From contig JODP01000001.1 in the NCBI GenBank assembly GCA_000719025.1, forward strand, positions 434,001-498,000: a DNA stretch of 64,000 nucleotides, in the 5' to 3' direction. Under the pieces are notes generated by a model. The model ran no database searches. It saw only the letters and a program-made list of their open reading frames with translations, and was not told the origin of the DNA. Below, piece by piece: positions 41,400-49,473 of this stretch; position 1 is the first letter of the stretch; each line of letters opens with the position of its first letter. The position numbers and the translations under genes were made by a program. This DNA is from Kineosporia aurantiaca JCM 3230 (lineage in GTDB: Bacteria; Actinomycetota; Actinomycetes; Actinomycetales; Kineosporiaceae).

Positions 41400-44300
41400 C
41401 TAGTCCCAGTGCGGGGGGCGCTCGCGGATGAAGTCGTCGTCCCGGTCGCCCTGGCGGTCCTCGCCCCAGCCCTCGTCCCGGTCGTCGTCCGAACGGTCGG
41501 GGAAGGCGGGTTCGTCGTCGTCTTCAGGTCCCACGGCATCCGAGATTACCGGTTCTTCCTCGACCGGCTGGTAAACCTCAGGTGGCAGCGGCTGGGCCAT
41601 CGCGGCGTCCCAGACCGCGCGGACCCGGCCGACCTCGCGTTCCGGGTCGGCCACCAGGTCCATCGCGGAGACCCGGGTGTAGGCCCAGCCCGCCCGCTCC
41701 CAGCGGGCCGGGCGGTGACGTTCGCGCTCCCGGGTGTTGCGGGAGGCGAAGGCGGGGCCGTCCAGGTCGACCGCGACCAGCAGGCGACCGGGGACGCGAG
41801 GGTCGGCGACCGCGATGTCGAGCGGCCAGGCGCCGTCCCCGACCCGGACCCGCACCGGCAGCCCGACCTCGTTGAGCCGGTCCCGCAGCTCGTTGACCAG
41901 CGCATCGGCCGTCTTGGGCATCCGCCCGGCACTACCCGTCCCCCGGCCCCCGGCGGCCAGCAGGACGTCCCTCAGCAACCGGGCCCCGGCCGTCCGCAAT
42001 CGGTCGACCATCAGATCATCGGCGGTGAAGCAGCAGACCACGGTGGTCCGGAAGCGGGCCCGGCTGACCGCGGTGGTGAGCGCGGCCGCCCCCTTGTCGC
42101 CGTCGAGCACGCCGAACCGGTGCAGCACCCGGCCGTGCGGGGTGCGGGCCAGGCCGATCGAGACCACGGCCGCGTCGCGCTCGATGCCGAGCAGGCGCTG
42201 CACCGGGCGGATGGTGAACGGCTCGGCCAGCCCGGCCCGGCGCTGCCGGCTCAGCCACTGGGCCAGCACCGGCCGCTCGGGCAGGCTGATCCGCAGCGAC
42301 TCCTCGATCCGCTCGGCGTGCCGCTCGCTCAGAGTGATCACGATCAGCGACTGGTCCGGGTCCTGAAGGGCGTGCTTCTCGACCAGATCGATGACGCGGG
42401 CGACCTCGCCGTCCGCGCTGACCGGGAGTTCCTCGCCGGGCGGCGGGATCGCGATGCCGTCGGCGACGGCCTCCAGGAAGAGCGGCGCATGGACGCTGGT
42501 GCCCGGGGTCTGCTGCCAGCCCTCCGGATACCTGGGTGCCAGGGGTAGCAACATGCGTCCATCAATTGTGCGGTGGTCGCGGTCGAGTCGGCAGACCTTG
42601 GCGAACGGCGCCAGGGACTCGACCACCGAACGGCTGCCGTCCGGCGGGGAGAGTCGGCGCCGGTCCCCCGCGACGATCACCTGCCCACCCCGAGCCAACG
42701 CGGCGACGACTTCAGGCAGGCCGATGTGACCCGCGTCGTCCACAACGACGGTGTCGACGATCGGGGCGACCTTTGGATCGGCCGGGGCCAGGCAGGCCGC
42801 GACCGTGTCTGGGCTCATTACCCAGACCGGGGTAAGCGCAGCAAGCACGTCGCCGCAGCGGCGTACCAGGTCGGAGAGGCGAGGACGCGCGTCGTCCCGG
42901 GTCAGCCAGGTGCGCAGGGTGCTCAGCTGTTCCGGCTGCGCGGCCACGACCTTGGCGGCGCGGTTCGTCACGGCGGTCCGGACCAGCCCGGAACCGGCCT
43001 GGATCCGGGCAAGTTCGGCGGTTCGCAGCTCGGCCGCGGCGGTGCGCAGGGCGACCGGGTCGTGATCGGCCAGGCGCTGGTCGGAGCGGACGATGCTGTC
43101 CCGCACGGAGGACCACCAGGCCAGGTCGAACTCGCCGTCGATCTCCTCCGGACCGATCCGGCGGGTCTTCAGGTCGTCAACCAGCGCGGTCAGCCCGGCG
43201 TCGCGCAGAGCCTGGAGCAGCCGGGCCCGGCGGGGCTGGCCGAGCACGCCCGCAGTGTCGCCGGCCAGGTCGGTGACCCGCCGCTCCAGGTCGTCTAAGG
43301 GCATCGACCGCAGATCGGGGACGTCGTCCACGTCATCGGGAAAACTGCTGGCCAGCACGGCGATGGCGGCCATTGAACTAGTGACGCTGGCGGCGGCCTC
43401 GGTGAGCCCGATGACAACCGTCGGGGTTGCGGGAGCGAGCGCGTGCTCCTGCCAGCGGGCCAACAGGTCCTGCGCCGTACGGAGCATCCGGTAGAGGTCA
43501 GAAACGCTTACCCCAGGCCGGGTAAGGGCTTGAGCCTGACGTCGGCGACGACGACGCTCCACCCGACCGGGACCACTGCCGTCGGTCGGCCGCTCGTTGC
43601 GCGGCGCCACCGCCACCGCCAGTTCCTCCAGCGGCGCATCGAACAACTGGGGCAGCATCGAGTCGAGGACTGTACGCACCCCGAGCAGCAGGTTCAGCAG
43701 CGGCAGCCACTCTTCTGCGGTGGTGGCCGGGCGCAGGCCGGCGGCCGCGGCCACCGCGTCCATTGCTACTCGTGTGCGGTGTAGGCCGGCCCGCAGCACG
43801 AGCGCGGCCTCCAGCGCCTTACGGGCCTCGTCGTTCGTCGTGACCTGTGCGTCGTACCACCGGGTGTCGGCCCGGCTGAGCGTGAACGCCCCAGCCGCGG
43901 CCGCTGCGTGCAGGTGTGCCCGAATCCGCTCCCGGGTGATCCCGTCCAGGTTCTTCAGCACGTCGTCATCAAGCCGGACCTCGCCGACCGGAACTCCGGT
44001 GCGTTGGGTCAGCTCGGCCAACGCCACCATCGCGTCGTACGCGCTCACCCCCCAAGGTGCCCGCACCTCGTGCAGCGCCGTGATGTCCCCGTCGAGGCGA
44101 GCCCGTGCGCGGCGGATCGTTCGGGCCGAGTCGTCGTCCAGTGCGGCCTTACCCACCGGCGGCAGCTGCCCCGCGGTTCCGTTGGTGGCAGCGGCCAGAG
44201 CAGCCGTGAGCGTGGCGGTCAGCGGTGCCGTGCGGGTTGCCGGACGGCCCCCGGGCGAGTCCCGCAGGTCCAGCACGAGCTCACCGATGCCGGCCTGGTG

Positions 44301-45515
44301 CAGACGGCTCAGCAGGGTCTCGGTACTGGCCCGGCGCGGGCTGAGAACCAGCACCCGCCGCCCCGCGGCGACCAGCCCGGCGATCGCGGCGGCCAGCGTG
44401 TGGGTGGCTCCGGATCCGGGCGGCCCCTCGATCACCAGGTGCTCGCCCCGCAGCGCGGTGACCACGGCCTCGGTCTGGGCCGGGTCGCAGTCCAGCACCA
44501 GGAGTTCTTCGGCCGGGTCGGCCTCGTCCGGCGGCCGCACCGGGCGGGCCCCGCGCGGGCCGAGGCGGCCGACCACGGCGAGGCGGCGCGAGTCGGGTTC
44601 GCCGACCACGGGCTTCTGGAGCGGAATGAGGGACGACTGCGAGCCGCCGGTTTCGGCGCGCAGGTCCGGGCCGGTGGCCGGGGCGCTTTCCGGCAGCCGG
44701 ACCACGAGCGGGGCGGTTGCCGCGGCGACCGCGCTGAGCAGCTCGTTCGTGGCGATCGCGGGCACCGCCGCGTCCAGGTCGGCCAGCACCGCCCCGGAGC
44801 CGGCCGCGAACGTGGCCAGGACCAGGCTGCGCTCGATGGTGAAGTCCCGCAGCGCCCCGCAGTGCTGCTCGAACCAGGCGTAGACCGGCCGGGGGTCGAA
44901 CCCCTTCTCCCCGTGGGCGAGCGCGGCCAGCTCGGCACCGTCCGCCTCGATGCCGTAGTCGTCGGCCAGCACCCGGACCAGCTCGGGATTGATCAGGACC
45001 GCGTCGTCCAGGTCGAGGTCGAAGTCGCTCTCCCCGCCGCGCGGGCGGATCGAGCAGGCGCGCAGCACGACCGGGGCGTTGACCGGCTCGGCGGCGTCCT
45101 CCGGGCGCCAGGTGGCCACGCCGATCGACAGGCAGGAGGCCTGGACCCCGCGCTGGGCGGAGAGCACGATCGCCGAGCGGCGGATCATCCGGACCTGGTT
45201 CCAGGCCACGTCGTGCGCCTCGGGCTCACGGAACAGGCTGGAGAGCCGGGTCGGGCGGCCGGCGAACAGCTGGGCCAGGCCGGAGGGGTGCGCGTGGGTC
45301 AGATCCAGCCAGGAATCACGGGCTTCGGGGCCGATGGTGAGCAGGGTGTCCGGCAGGCCGGAACCGGCCAGCGCCCGGCGCCAGGAGTCGACCGCGCCGG
45401 CGACCCGTTCCAGGGTGGCGCCAGGAGCGCCCGCTGCAACCTCCACCGGGCGCTCGACACGGGGCGTCAGGGGTCGCTGCGTCAGCGACCCCCCGGCGGA
45501 CTGCTCGGGCACCAC
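41400..45515 (-). CDS. Large SF1 helicase-like protein with degenerate P-loop and C-terminal PD-(D/E)XK-like domain
   Basis: The 1,371-residue protein starts at GTG 45515. Residues of about 40-260 resemble the N-terminal domain of DUF4011-type helicases. The Walker A position reads EGPPGSGATHT (residues 363-373), with Ala370 where SF1 helicases have the catalytic Lys. Walker B reads VVVDDAGH (about residue 920), with Asp where Glu is usual, and motif III is GDRRRLSPP. Motif V/VI-like segments (GIERDAAVVSIG and TTAVSRARFRTTVV) remain. Residues of about 1205-1290 (LDIAVADP, VAVDLDGPAF, RERERHRPARWERAGW) look like the restriction-endonuclease-like MTES_1575/Vsr-type domain. Such fusions occur in defence and repair systems. 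ATP hydrolysis may be lost or altered. The role is unknown. Confidence 0.75.
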   Translation of the reverse strand: MVPEQSAGGSLTQRPLTPRVERPVEVAAGAPGATLERVAGAVDSWRRALAGSGLPDTLLTIGPEARDSWLDLTHAHPSGLAQLFAGRPTRLSSLFREPEAHDVAWNQVRMIRRSAIVLSAQRGVQASCLSIGVATWRPEDAAEPVNAPVVLRACSIRPRGGESDFDLDLDDAVLINPELVRVLADDYGIEADGAELAALAHGEKGFDPRPVYAWFEQHCGALRDFTIERSLVLATFAAGSGAVLADLDAAVPAIATNELLSAVAAATAPLVVRLPESAPATGPDLRAETGGSQSSLIPLQKPVVGEPDSRRLAVVGRLGPRGARPVRPPDEADPAEELLVLDCDPAQTEAVVTALRGEHLVIEGPPGSGATHTLAAAIAGLVAAGRRVLVLSPRRASTETLLSRLHQAGIGELVLDLRDSPGGRPATRTAPLTATLTAALAAATNGTAGQLPPVGKAALDDDSARTIRRARARLDGDITALHEVRAPWGVSAYDAMVALAELTQRTGVPVGEVRLDDDVLKNLDGITRERIRAHLHAAAAAGAFTLSRADTRWYDAQVTTNDEARKALEAALVLRAGLHRTRVAMDAVAAAAGLRPATTAEEWLPLLNLLLGVRTVLDSMLPQLFDAPLEELAVAVAPRNERPTDGSGPGRVERRRRRRQAQALTRPGVSVSDLYRMLRTAQDLLARWQEHALAPATPTVVIGLTEAAASVTSSMAAIAVLASSFPDDVDDVPDLRSMPLDDLERRVTDLAGDTAGVLGQPRRARLLQALRDAGLTALVDDLKTRRIGPEEIDGEFDLAWWSSVRDSIVRSDQRLADHDPVALRTAAAELRTAELARIQAGSGLVRTAVTNRAAKVVAAQPEQLSTLRTWLTRDDARPRLSDLVRRCGDVLAALTPVWVMSPDTVAACLAPADPKVAPIVDTVVVDDAGHIGLPEVVAALARGGQVIVAGDRRRLSPPDGSRSVVESLAPFAKVCRLDRDHRTIDGRMLLPLAPRYPEGWQQTPGTSVHAPLFLEAVADGIAIPPPGEELPVSADGEVARVIDLVEKHALQDPDQSLIVITLSERHAERIEESLRISLPERPVLAQWLSRQRRAGLAEPFTIRPVQRLLGIERDAAVVSIGLARTPHGRVLHRFGVLDGDKGAAALTTAVSRARFRTTVVCCFTADDLMVDRLRTAGARLLRDVLLAAGGRGTGSAGRMPKTADALVNELRDRLNEVGLPVRVRVGDGAWPLDIAVADPRVPGRLLVAVDLDGPAFASRNTRERERHRPARWERAGWAYTRVSAMDLVADPEREVGRVRAVWDAAMAQPLPPEVYQPVEEEPVISDAVGPEDDDEPAFPDRSDDDRDEGWGEDRQGDRDDDFIRERPPHWD

Positions 45516-45774
45516 CCAACGCTAGCCCGCACGGCCCGGCTGACCTGGAAAGCGCTCTCGGCGCGCCGGAAACGGGCGGTCGGCGGTACCCGCTCGGCGG
45601 ACCGCGGCGGCCCACCGGACGAATGAGTAACAAGCCTGGTCAGGCCGGGTGGCCGGACCCAAATCAGGGTTCACCCGTGTGACCCGCGCAACACTCCGCC
45701 CACACCACATCCACGCCCCGCCCACACCCGTCCATTACTCAACCGCCCCGCCCCAACCCCCGAACCCCTTTCCT
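45516..45774. other. Gap between helicase-like gene start and TGATCA array
   Basis: The 259 bases upstream of the helicase-like gene hold its presumed promoter. The part at 45700-45770 is extremely C-rich on the plus strand (CCGCCCCGCCCC type). Nothing else was recognised. Confidence 0.35.
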
Positions 45775-45970
45775 CGTGATCATGCACTTCCGCCCCCGTG
45801 ATCATGCAGTCCCCTAAAAAGGACGGCCCGAATACCGGGCTTGTTCTGCATGATCACCGGGGCACTTCTGCATGATCACGAGGGCGGTTCTGCATGATCA
45901 CGAGGAAAGAAAGTCCATGATCACGGGGAAGGAAGTCCATGATCACGGGGGAAGAAGTCCATGATCACGG
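45775..45970. repeat. Array of eight TGATCA palindromes phased at 22 bp
   Basis: TGATCA occurs at 45777, 45799, 45851, 45873, 45895, 45918, 45940 and 45962. Spacings within the two groups are 22, then 22, 22, 23, 22, 22. The first two copies read CGTGATCATGCA and the last six the reverse complement type (TGCATGATCAC or CCATGATCAC). Copies 2 and 3 form a 17-base inverted repeat with one mismatch (45793-45809 with 45846-45862) around a small GCCCG/CGGGC stem. It lies between the start of the helicase-like gene and the 3' end of the gene at 45992. Confidence 0.9.
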
Positions 45971-45991
45971 TAGGGGTTGAGGGGTTGGAGG

Positions 45992-46555
45992 TTAGGCGGC
46001 TAGGAGCATGGCCAGGACGGCGGTGTCCGGGTCCTGGGCCGGGTCGACGCCGACCTTGCTGATCAGGCGGGTGATGGTGCCGTCGCGTTCGGCCTCGACC
46101 CAGGACGCGCGGTGGTCCAGGCCCAGATGCGGGATGCCGGGCAGCAGCACGCAGCCCGAGGCCGCGCCGGACGCCTCCGGGATGGAGGGCCGGCTTTCCG
46201 ACGGTGGGTGCAGGAGCAGCAGCGCAGGCGGGGCGTAACTGCCGAATTCGCCCGGGAGGGGCGCCCCGCTACCCAGGACCGGCCCGGCCGAGGTGACCAG
46301 ACCGACCGCGCCGGGCATCGGCCCGTCCGGCGTGTCCTCGACCGCGCGGAACACCGTGGTGGTGGGAACCAGGCCCGGCACTGCGGCCAGGCGGACGGCC
46401 AGGGTGAGGAACTGGGCCCATTCCCGGGTGGAGGACGGCCATCGGCCGCTCACGACGAATCCGCTGAGCAGGTCGTCGCCACCCTGATAGGGCGCGATCT
46501 CCACGTTCAGCGGCGGGTTGACCGGGTTGCTGTTCGGACTGCTCGACTCGGACAT
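45992..46555 (-). CDS. Hypothetical protein
   Basis: A 187-residue protein starts at ATG 46555, 9 bases after GGAGGGAG. It has an N-terminal Ser/Asn/Pro-rich segment, then a compact mixed alpha/beta region (VEIAPYQGGDDLLSGFVVSG, EWAQFLTLAVRLAAVPGLV). There is no signal peptide, no membrane helix and no catalytic motif. I do not recognise the family. Codon bias supports a real gene. It is followed by the phased TGATCA array. Confidence 0.65.
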   Translation of the reverse strand: MSESSSPNSNPVNPPLNVEIAPYQGGDDLLSGFVVSGRWPSSTREWAQFLTLAVRLAAVPGLVPTTTVFRAVEDTPDGPMPGAVGLVTSAGPVLGSGAPLPGEFGSYAPPALLLLHPPSESRPSIPEASGAASGCVLLPGIPHLGLDHRASWVEAERDGTITRLISKVGVDPAQDPDTAVLAMLLAA

Positions 46556-46684
46556 GACAGCTCCCTCCACACCTGAAGGGGTAGCCGGGGACTGCTCCCC
46601 GCGCGGGCAGCCGGCCACGGCGCCCCATCGCACGTGATCACACGGTGCGGCACGAGGGCACTGGCAGACAAGACCCCCCGAGTG

Positions 46685-47164
46685 CTAGCCGTCGAAAAGC
46701 GTCCTACCGGTTTCGGCGAACTTGGCCGCTTCGGCCAGGCGCAGCGCGACTCCCGCGGAGAGCGGTTCGGGAAACTCGTCTTCGGCGTACCAGCCCACAG
46801 CGAGGGATTCGTCGTCCGCGACCGTCGCCTCACCGCCGACCGGCCGGCAGGCGAAGAAGTGGTCCACGAAGATCGACCGGTCGCCGTTCGGGTACGTCGT
46901 CGGTGCCGTGGTGTGGATCGAGATCAGGTCGGTCACCTCGACCTCGATCCCGGTCTCCTCCAGCACCTCGCGCGAACAGCTCAGCGCCATCGGCTCGCCC
47001 GGCTCGGAGATCCCGCTGGGCAGCGCCCACAGTCCGTTGTCCGCGCGCTGGCCGAGCAGGACCCGGCCGGCCGGGTCCCGGACCAGTGCCGTGACCCCGG
47101 GCAGCCAGAGCTCGTCGTGACCGATCTTCTCCCGCAGCGAGAGGATGAACTCAGGGGTCGGCAT
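46685..47164 (-). CDS. NUDIX hydrolase
   Basis: The 159-residue protein has an intact Nudix box: GISEPGE, seven residues, then REVLEETGI (about residues 51-73), which matches GX5EX7REUXEEXGU. The surrounding segments, LWLPGVTALVRDPAGRVLLG and GLWALPSG, are typical of small NUDIX enzymes that hydrolyse nucleoside diphosphates linked to other groups. The substrate cannot be assigned. It starts at ATG 47164 and stands between the hypothetical gene and the DUF305 gene on the same strand. Confidence 0.92.
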   Translation of the reverse strand: MPTPEFILSLREKIGHDELWLPGVTALVRDPAGRVLLGQRADNGLWALPSGISEPGEPMALSCSREVLEETGIEVEVTDLISIHTTAPTTYPNGDRSIFVDHFFACRPVGGEATVADDESLAVGWYAEDEFPEPLSAGVALRLAEAAKFAETGRTLFDG

Positions 47165-47189
47165 GCCCCAAACGCTACGGCCCCCAGCG

Positions 47190-47939
47190 CTACGAGGCGG
47201 AGGCGCCCCGCTCCTTCAGCATCGACTGCATCAGGGTGATCTCGCGCTGCTGGCTCTCGATGATGTTCTCGGCGAGGCCGGCCACGACCTTCTGGTCGGT
47301 CAGGTCGATCACCGCCTTGGCCATCGAGATCCCGCCCTCGTGGTGCTTGATCATCAGCTGCAGGAAGAGGATGTCGGCCTGCTTGGCCGGCAGCGAGCTC
47401 AGCTGGTTGATCTGGGCCTGAGTGGCCATGCCGGGCATCAGGCCGTTCGCGTCCACGTGGGTGTCGGCGGAGGTCAGGCCGGACAGCTGGTGCTCGGCGG
47501 CGTGGCCCTGCATCCACTGCATCGGCTGACCACTGCGCCCGATGTCCAGGCCCCAGAGGTTGAGCCAGCCCTGCATCTGCCCCATCTGGTTGGTCTGGGT
47601 CAGCACGATGTCGGTGGCCACCTGGCGGACGTCCGCGTCCTGGGTGCGCCCCTCGATGATCGAGGCCATGTTCACGCCCTGGGCGTGGTGGTCGATCATG
47701 TCGCGGGCGAACCCGGCCGCCGCCGAGGAGTCCGACGGTGTGCTGGTGTCCGAATCCTGCACGTAGGAGACCAGGAAGACGACGCCGACGACCAGGACCA
47801 GCCCGGCGATCGCCATCCGGATCAGGGCGCGGCCACTGAGCCAGGAACCCCTCGGGGCGAGGGGTTCCTCCTCCGCCTCGACCTCGTCGTCGTCCATCGT
47901 GTCGCTGTCCACTACCTCAGCGTGACCGGAGTCCGCCAC
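47190..47939 (-). CDS. Membrane-anchored DUF305 (ferritin-like) protein
   Basis: The 249-residue product has an acidic cytoplasmic N-terminus, one membrane helix (about residues 43-60) and an extracellular four-helix DUF305 domain with paired His/Met motifs DMIDHHAQGVNMA and LMIKHHEGGISMAKA. The HxxxM pattern suggests metal (often copper) binding; this is inference. The start at GTG 47939 is preferred over 47948 because AGAAGG lies 8 bases ahead. It follows the DUF3105 gene by 15 bases, so the two form an operon, a pairing seen in other actinobacteria. Confidence 0.88.
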   Translation of the reverse strand: MADSGHAEVVDSDTMDDDEVEAEEEPLAPRGSWLSGRALIRMAIAGLVLVVGVVFLVSYVQDSDTSTPSDSSAAAGFARDMIDHHAQGVNMASIIEGRTQDADVRQVATDIVLTQTNQMGQMQGWLNLWGLDIGRSGQPMQWMQGHAAEHQLSGLTSADTHVDANGLMPGMATQAQINQLSSLPAKQADILFLQLMIKHHEGGISMAKAVIDLTDQKVVAGLAENIIESQQREITLMQSMLKERGASAS

Positions 47940-47954
47940 TGTCGCCACCTTCTG

Positions 47955-48590
47955 TCAGCCGGTCGGCGTGCCCGTACCGCCGGTGCAGGCCGCACCCAGT
48001 TCCGGGGTCTGCTTGCCCTGCTTGTAGACCTTGATGAACTTCGCGATCCGCGGATCCTCCGCGTTCTGCACCGACATCTGCGTACCCCACGCGGACAGCG
48101 TGATCGGGTTCGGCAGGTTCGGGTACGGCGACATCGTGATGTAGGTCTGGCTACCCACGATGTCCTTCAGCTTGTTGACCTCGGCCTTGGCCAGGTCGGG
48201 CTGGTAGGTGATCCAGACCGCGCCGTGCTCCATGTCGTGCACCGCGTTCTCGTTCGCGACCGGCGCGTCGTAGATGCCGCAGTTCAGCCAGACCGGGTTG
48301 TGGTCACCCCCGACCGGCGGGGTCTGCGCGTACTTGACCGTGCCCTGGACGTGATTGGCACTGAGGTTCTTGAACGTCTTCACGCCGGTCAGCTGGACCG
48401 CGTCGCTGGCCGCCTTGTCGTTGTGCGCGTTCACCACCACGGCGGTGATCCCGCCCGCGACCGCGAGCACAATGACGGCCGCACCGGCGCCCAGCAGGAT
48501 GCGTCGTCGGCGTTCGGCGGCGGCCTGTTCAGCGCGGAGTTTCGCGGCCTTCTCCGCGGTGGCCTGCCGGGATTTCCTGGCATTGGTCAT
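47955..48590 (-). CDS. Membrane-anchored DUF3105 protein
   Basis: The 211-residue product has a charged coiled N-terminus (TAEKAAKLRAEQAAAERRRR), one membrane helix (about residues 31-52) and an extracellular DUF3105 domain. The domain has the conserved stretches PPVGGDHNPVWLNCGIYD and NENAVHDMEHGAVWITYQPD, and several His residues that may bind metal. It starts at ATG 48590. It is probably co-expressed with the DUF305 protein; a joint role in periplasmic copper handling has been suggested for such pairs, but nothing here proves it. It is divergent from urease. Confidence 0.88.
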   Translation of the reverse strand: MTNARKSRQATAEKAAKLRAEQAAAERRRRILLGAGAAVIVLAVAGGITAVVVNAHNDKAASDAVQLTGVKTFKNLSANHVQGTVKYAQTPPVGGDHNPVWLNCGIYDAPVANENAVHDMEHGAVWITYQPDLAKAEVNKLKDIVGSQTYITMSPYPNLPNPITLSAWGTQMSVQNAEDPRIAKFIKVYKQGKQTPELGAACTGGTGTPTG

Positions 48591-48715
48591 GACGGTGTGG
48601 TGCCTCTCAGGTACACGGGGATCGTCGGCAGGACAACGGGTGCGGATTACACACAGCAGATCTGGTGGGCCACGGTACCGCTCTGCCAGGAACGACCCAG
48701 AACAAGTTCAAGTTT

Positions 48716-48731
48716 CACAGACTTTTCTGTG
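48716..48731. promoter_or_regulatory. Inverted repeat in the urease/DUF3105 divergent region
   Basis: CACAGA-CTTT-TCTGTG is a perfect 6-base inverted repeat about 93 bases before ureA and 125 before the DUF3105 start. It could be an operator for either side. It does not match the GlnR box pattern I know. Confidence 0.35.
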
Positions 48732-48823
48732 TGCGCGGCGATGCCTGGTTGTAACAAGCGGTCGCTATCGTTCCTCGGCAGTCCCGGCAATCCGCAGGTG
48801 TTGGCGATCGGAACGGATCGAGA

Positions 48824-49126
48824 ATGCAGCTCTCCCCGCACGAGCAGGAACGTCTGATGCTCTCCTACGCAGCCGATCTGGCCTGGCGGCGCAAGGACCG
48901 CGGGTTGAAGCTCAACCATCCCGAGGCGGTGGCGATCCTCAGCTCCTTCATTCTCGAGGGAGCCCGCGACGGACGCCTCGTCGCCGATCTCATGCAGGCC
49001 GGGCGCGAAGTCCTGACCAGGGACGACGTGATGGACGGGATCCCCGAGATGCTGGCCGAGGTGCAGGTCGAGGCGACCTTCCCGGACGGCACCAAGCTGG
49101 TCACCGTGCACCAGCCGATCGCTTAG
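48824..49126 (+). CDS. ureA: Urease subunit gamma
   Basis: UreA (100 residues) is the smallest structural subunit of the nickel enzyme that hydrolyses urea to ammonia and carbamate. The family N-terminus MQLSPHEQERLMLSYAADLA and the C-terminal motif EVQVEATFPDGTKLVTVHQPI are intact. It starts at ATG 48824 and is followed at 10 bases by ureB. As the first gene of the ureABC operon, it has the 233-base divergent region before it as the likely promoter. Cytoplasmic. Confidence 0.97.
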   Translation: MQLSPHEQERLMLSYAADLAWRRKDRGLKLNHPEAVAILSSFILEGARDGRLVADLMQAGREVLTRDDVMDGIPEMLAEVQVEATFPDGTKLVTVHQPIA

Positions 49127-49136
49127 GAGGCCCGCC

Positions 49137-49454
49137 GTGATTCCGGGTGAAGTGATCCCCGCCGACGCCGGGGACATCGTCCTCAACGAGGGCGCCGAGC
49201 GGACCACCGTGCGGGTGGTCAACACCGGCGACCGGCCCGTGCAGGTCGGTTCGCACTTCCACTTCTCCTCGGCCAACCAGGCCCTGGAGTTCGACCGCGA
49301 ACTGGCCCACGGCAAGCGGCTGGACATCGCCGCCGGCACCGCCGTCCGGTTCGAGCCCGGCGTGGACCGCGAGGTCACCCTCGTCCCGATCGCCGGCTCC
49401 CGGGTGGTGCCGGGACTCAGTCTGCCCGCCCCCGGCGTCCTTGATCTGAACTGA
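49137..49454 (+). CDS. ureB: Urease subunit beta
   Basis: UreB (105 residues, GTG start after GGAGG) is the beta structural subunit. The motifs MIPGEVIPADAGDIVLNEG, then TVRVVNTGDRPVQVGSHFHF and the C-terminal RFEPGVDREVTLVPI, are the family signatures. It is separate from ureA, as in most bacteria other than Helicobacter. It assembles with UreA and UreC in an (alpha-beta-gamma)3 trimer. The ureC gene follows after 19 bases. Confidence 0.97.
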   Translation: MIPGEVIPADAGDIVLNEGAERTTVRVVNTGDRPVQVGSHFHFSSANQALEFDRELAHGKRLDIAAGTAVRFEPGVDREVTLVPIAGSRVVPGLSLPAPGVLDLN

Positions 49455-49473
49455 AACGTAGGAAGGCTGACCC

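Noticed and set aside
45775..45970. CRISPR array interpretation of the TGATCA repeats
   Set aside because: Repeat units are only about 10-12 bases with 10-12 base gaps that are themselves similar, and there are no cas genes.
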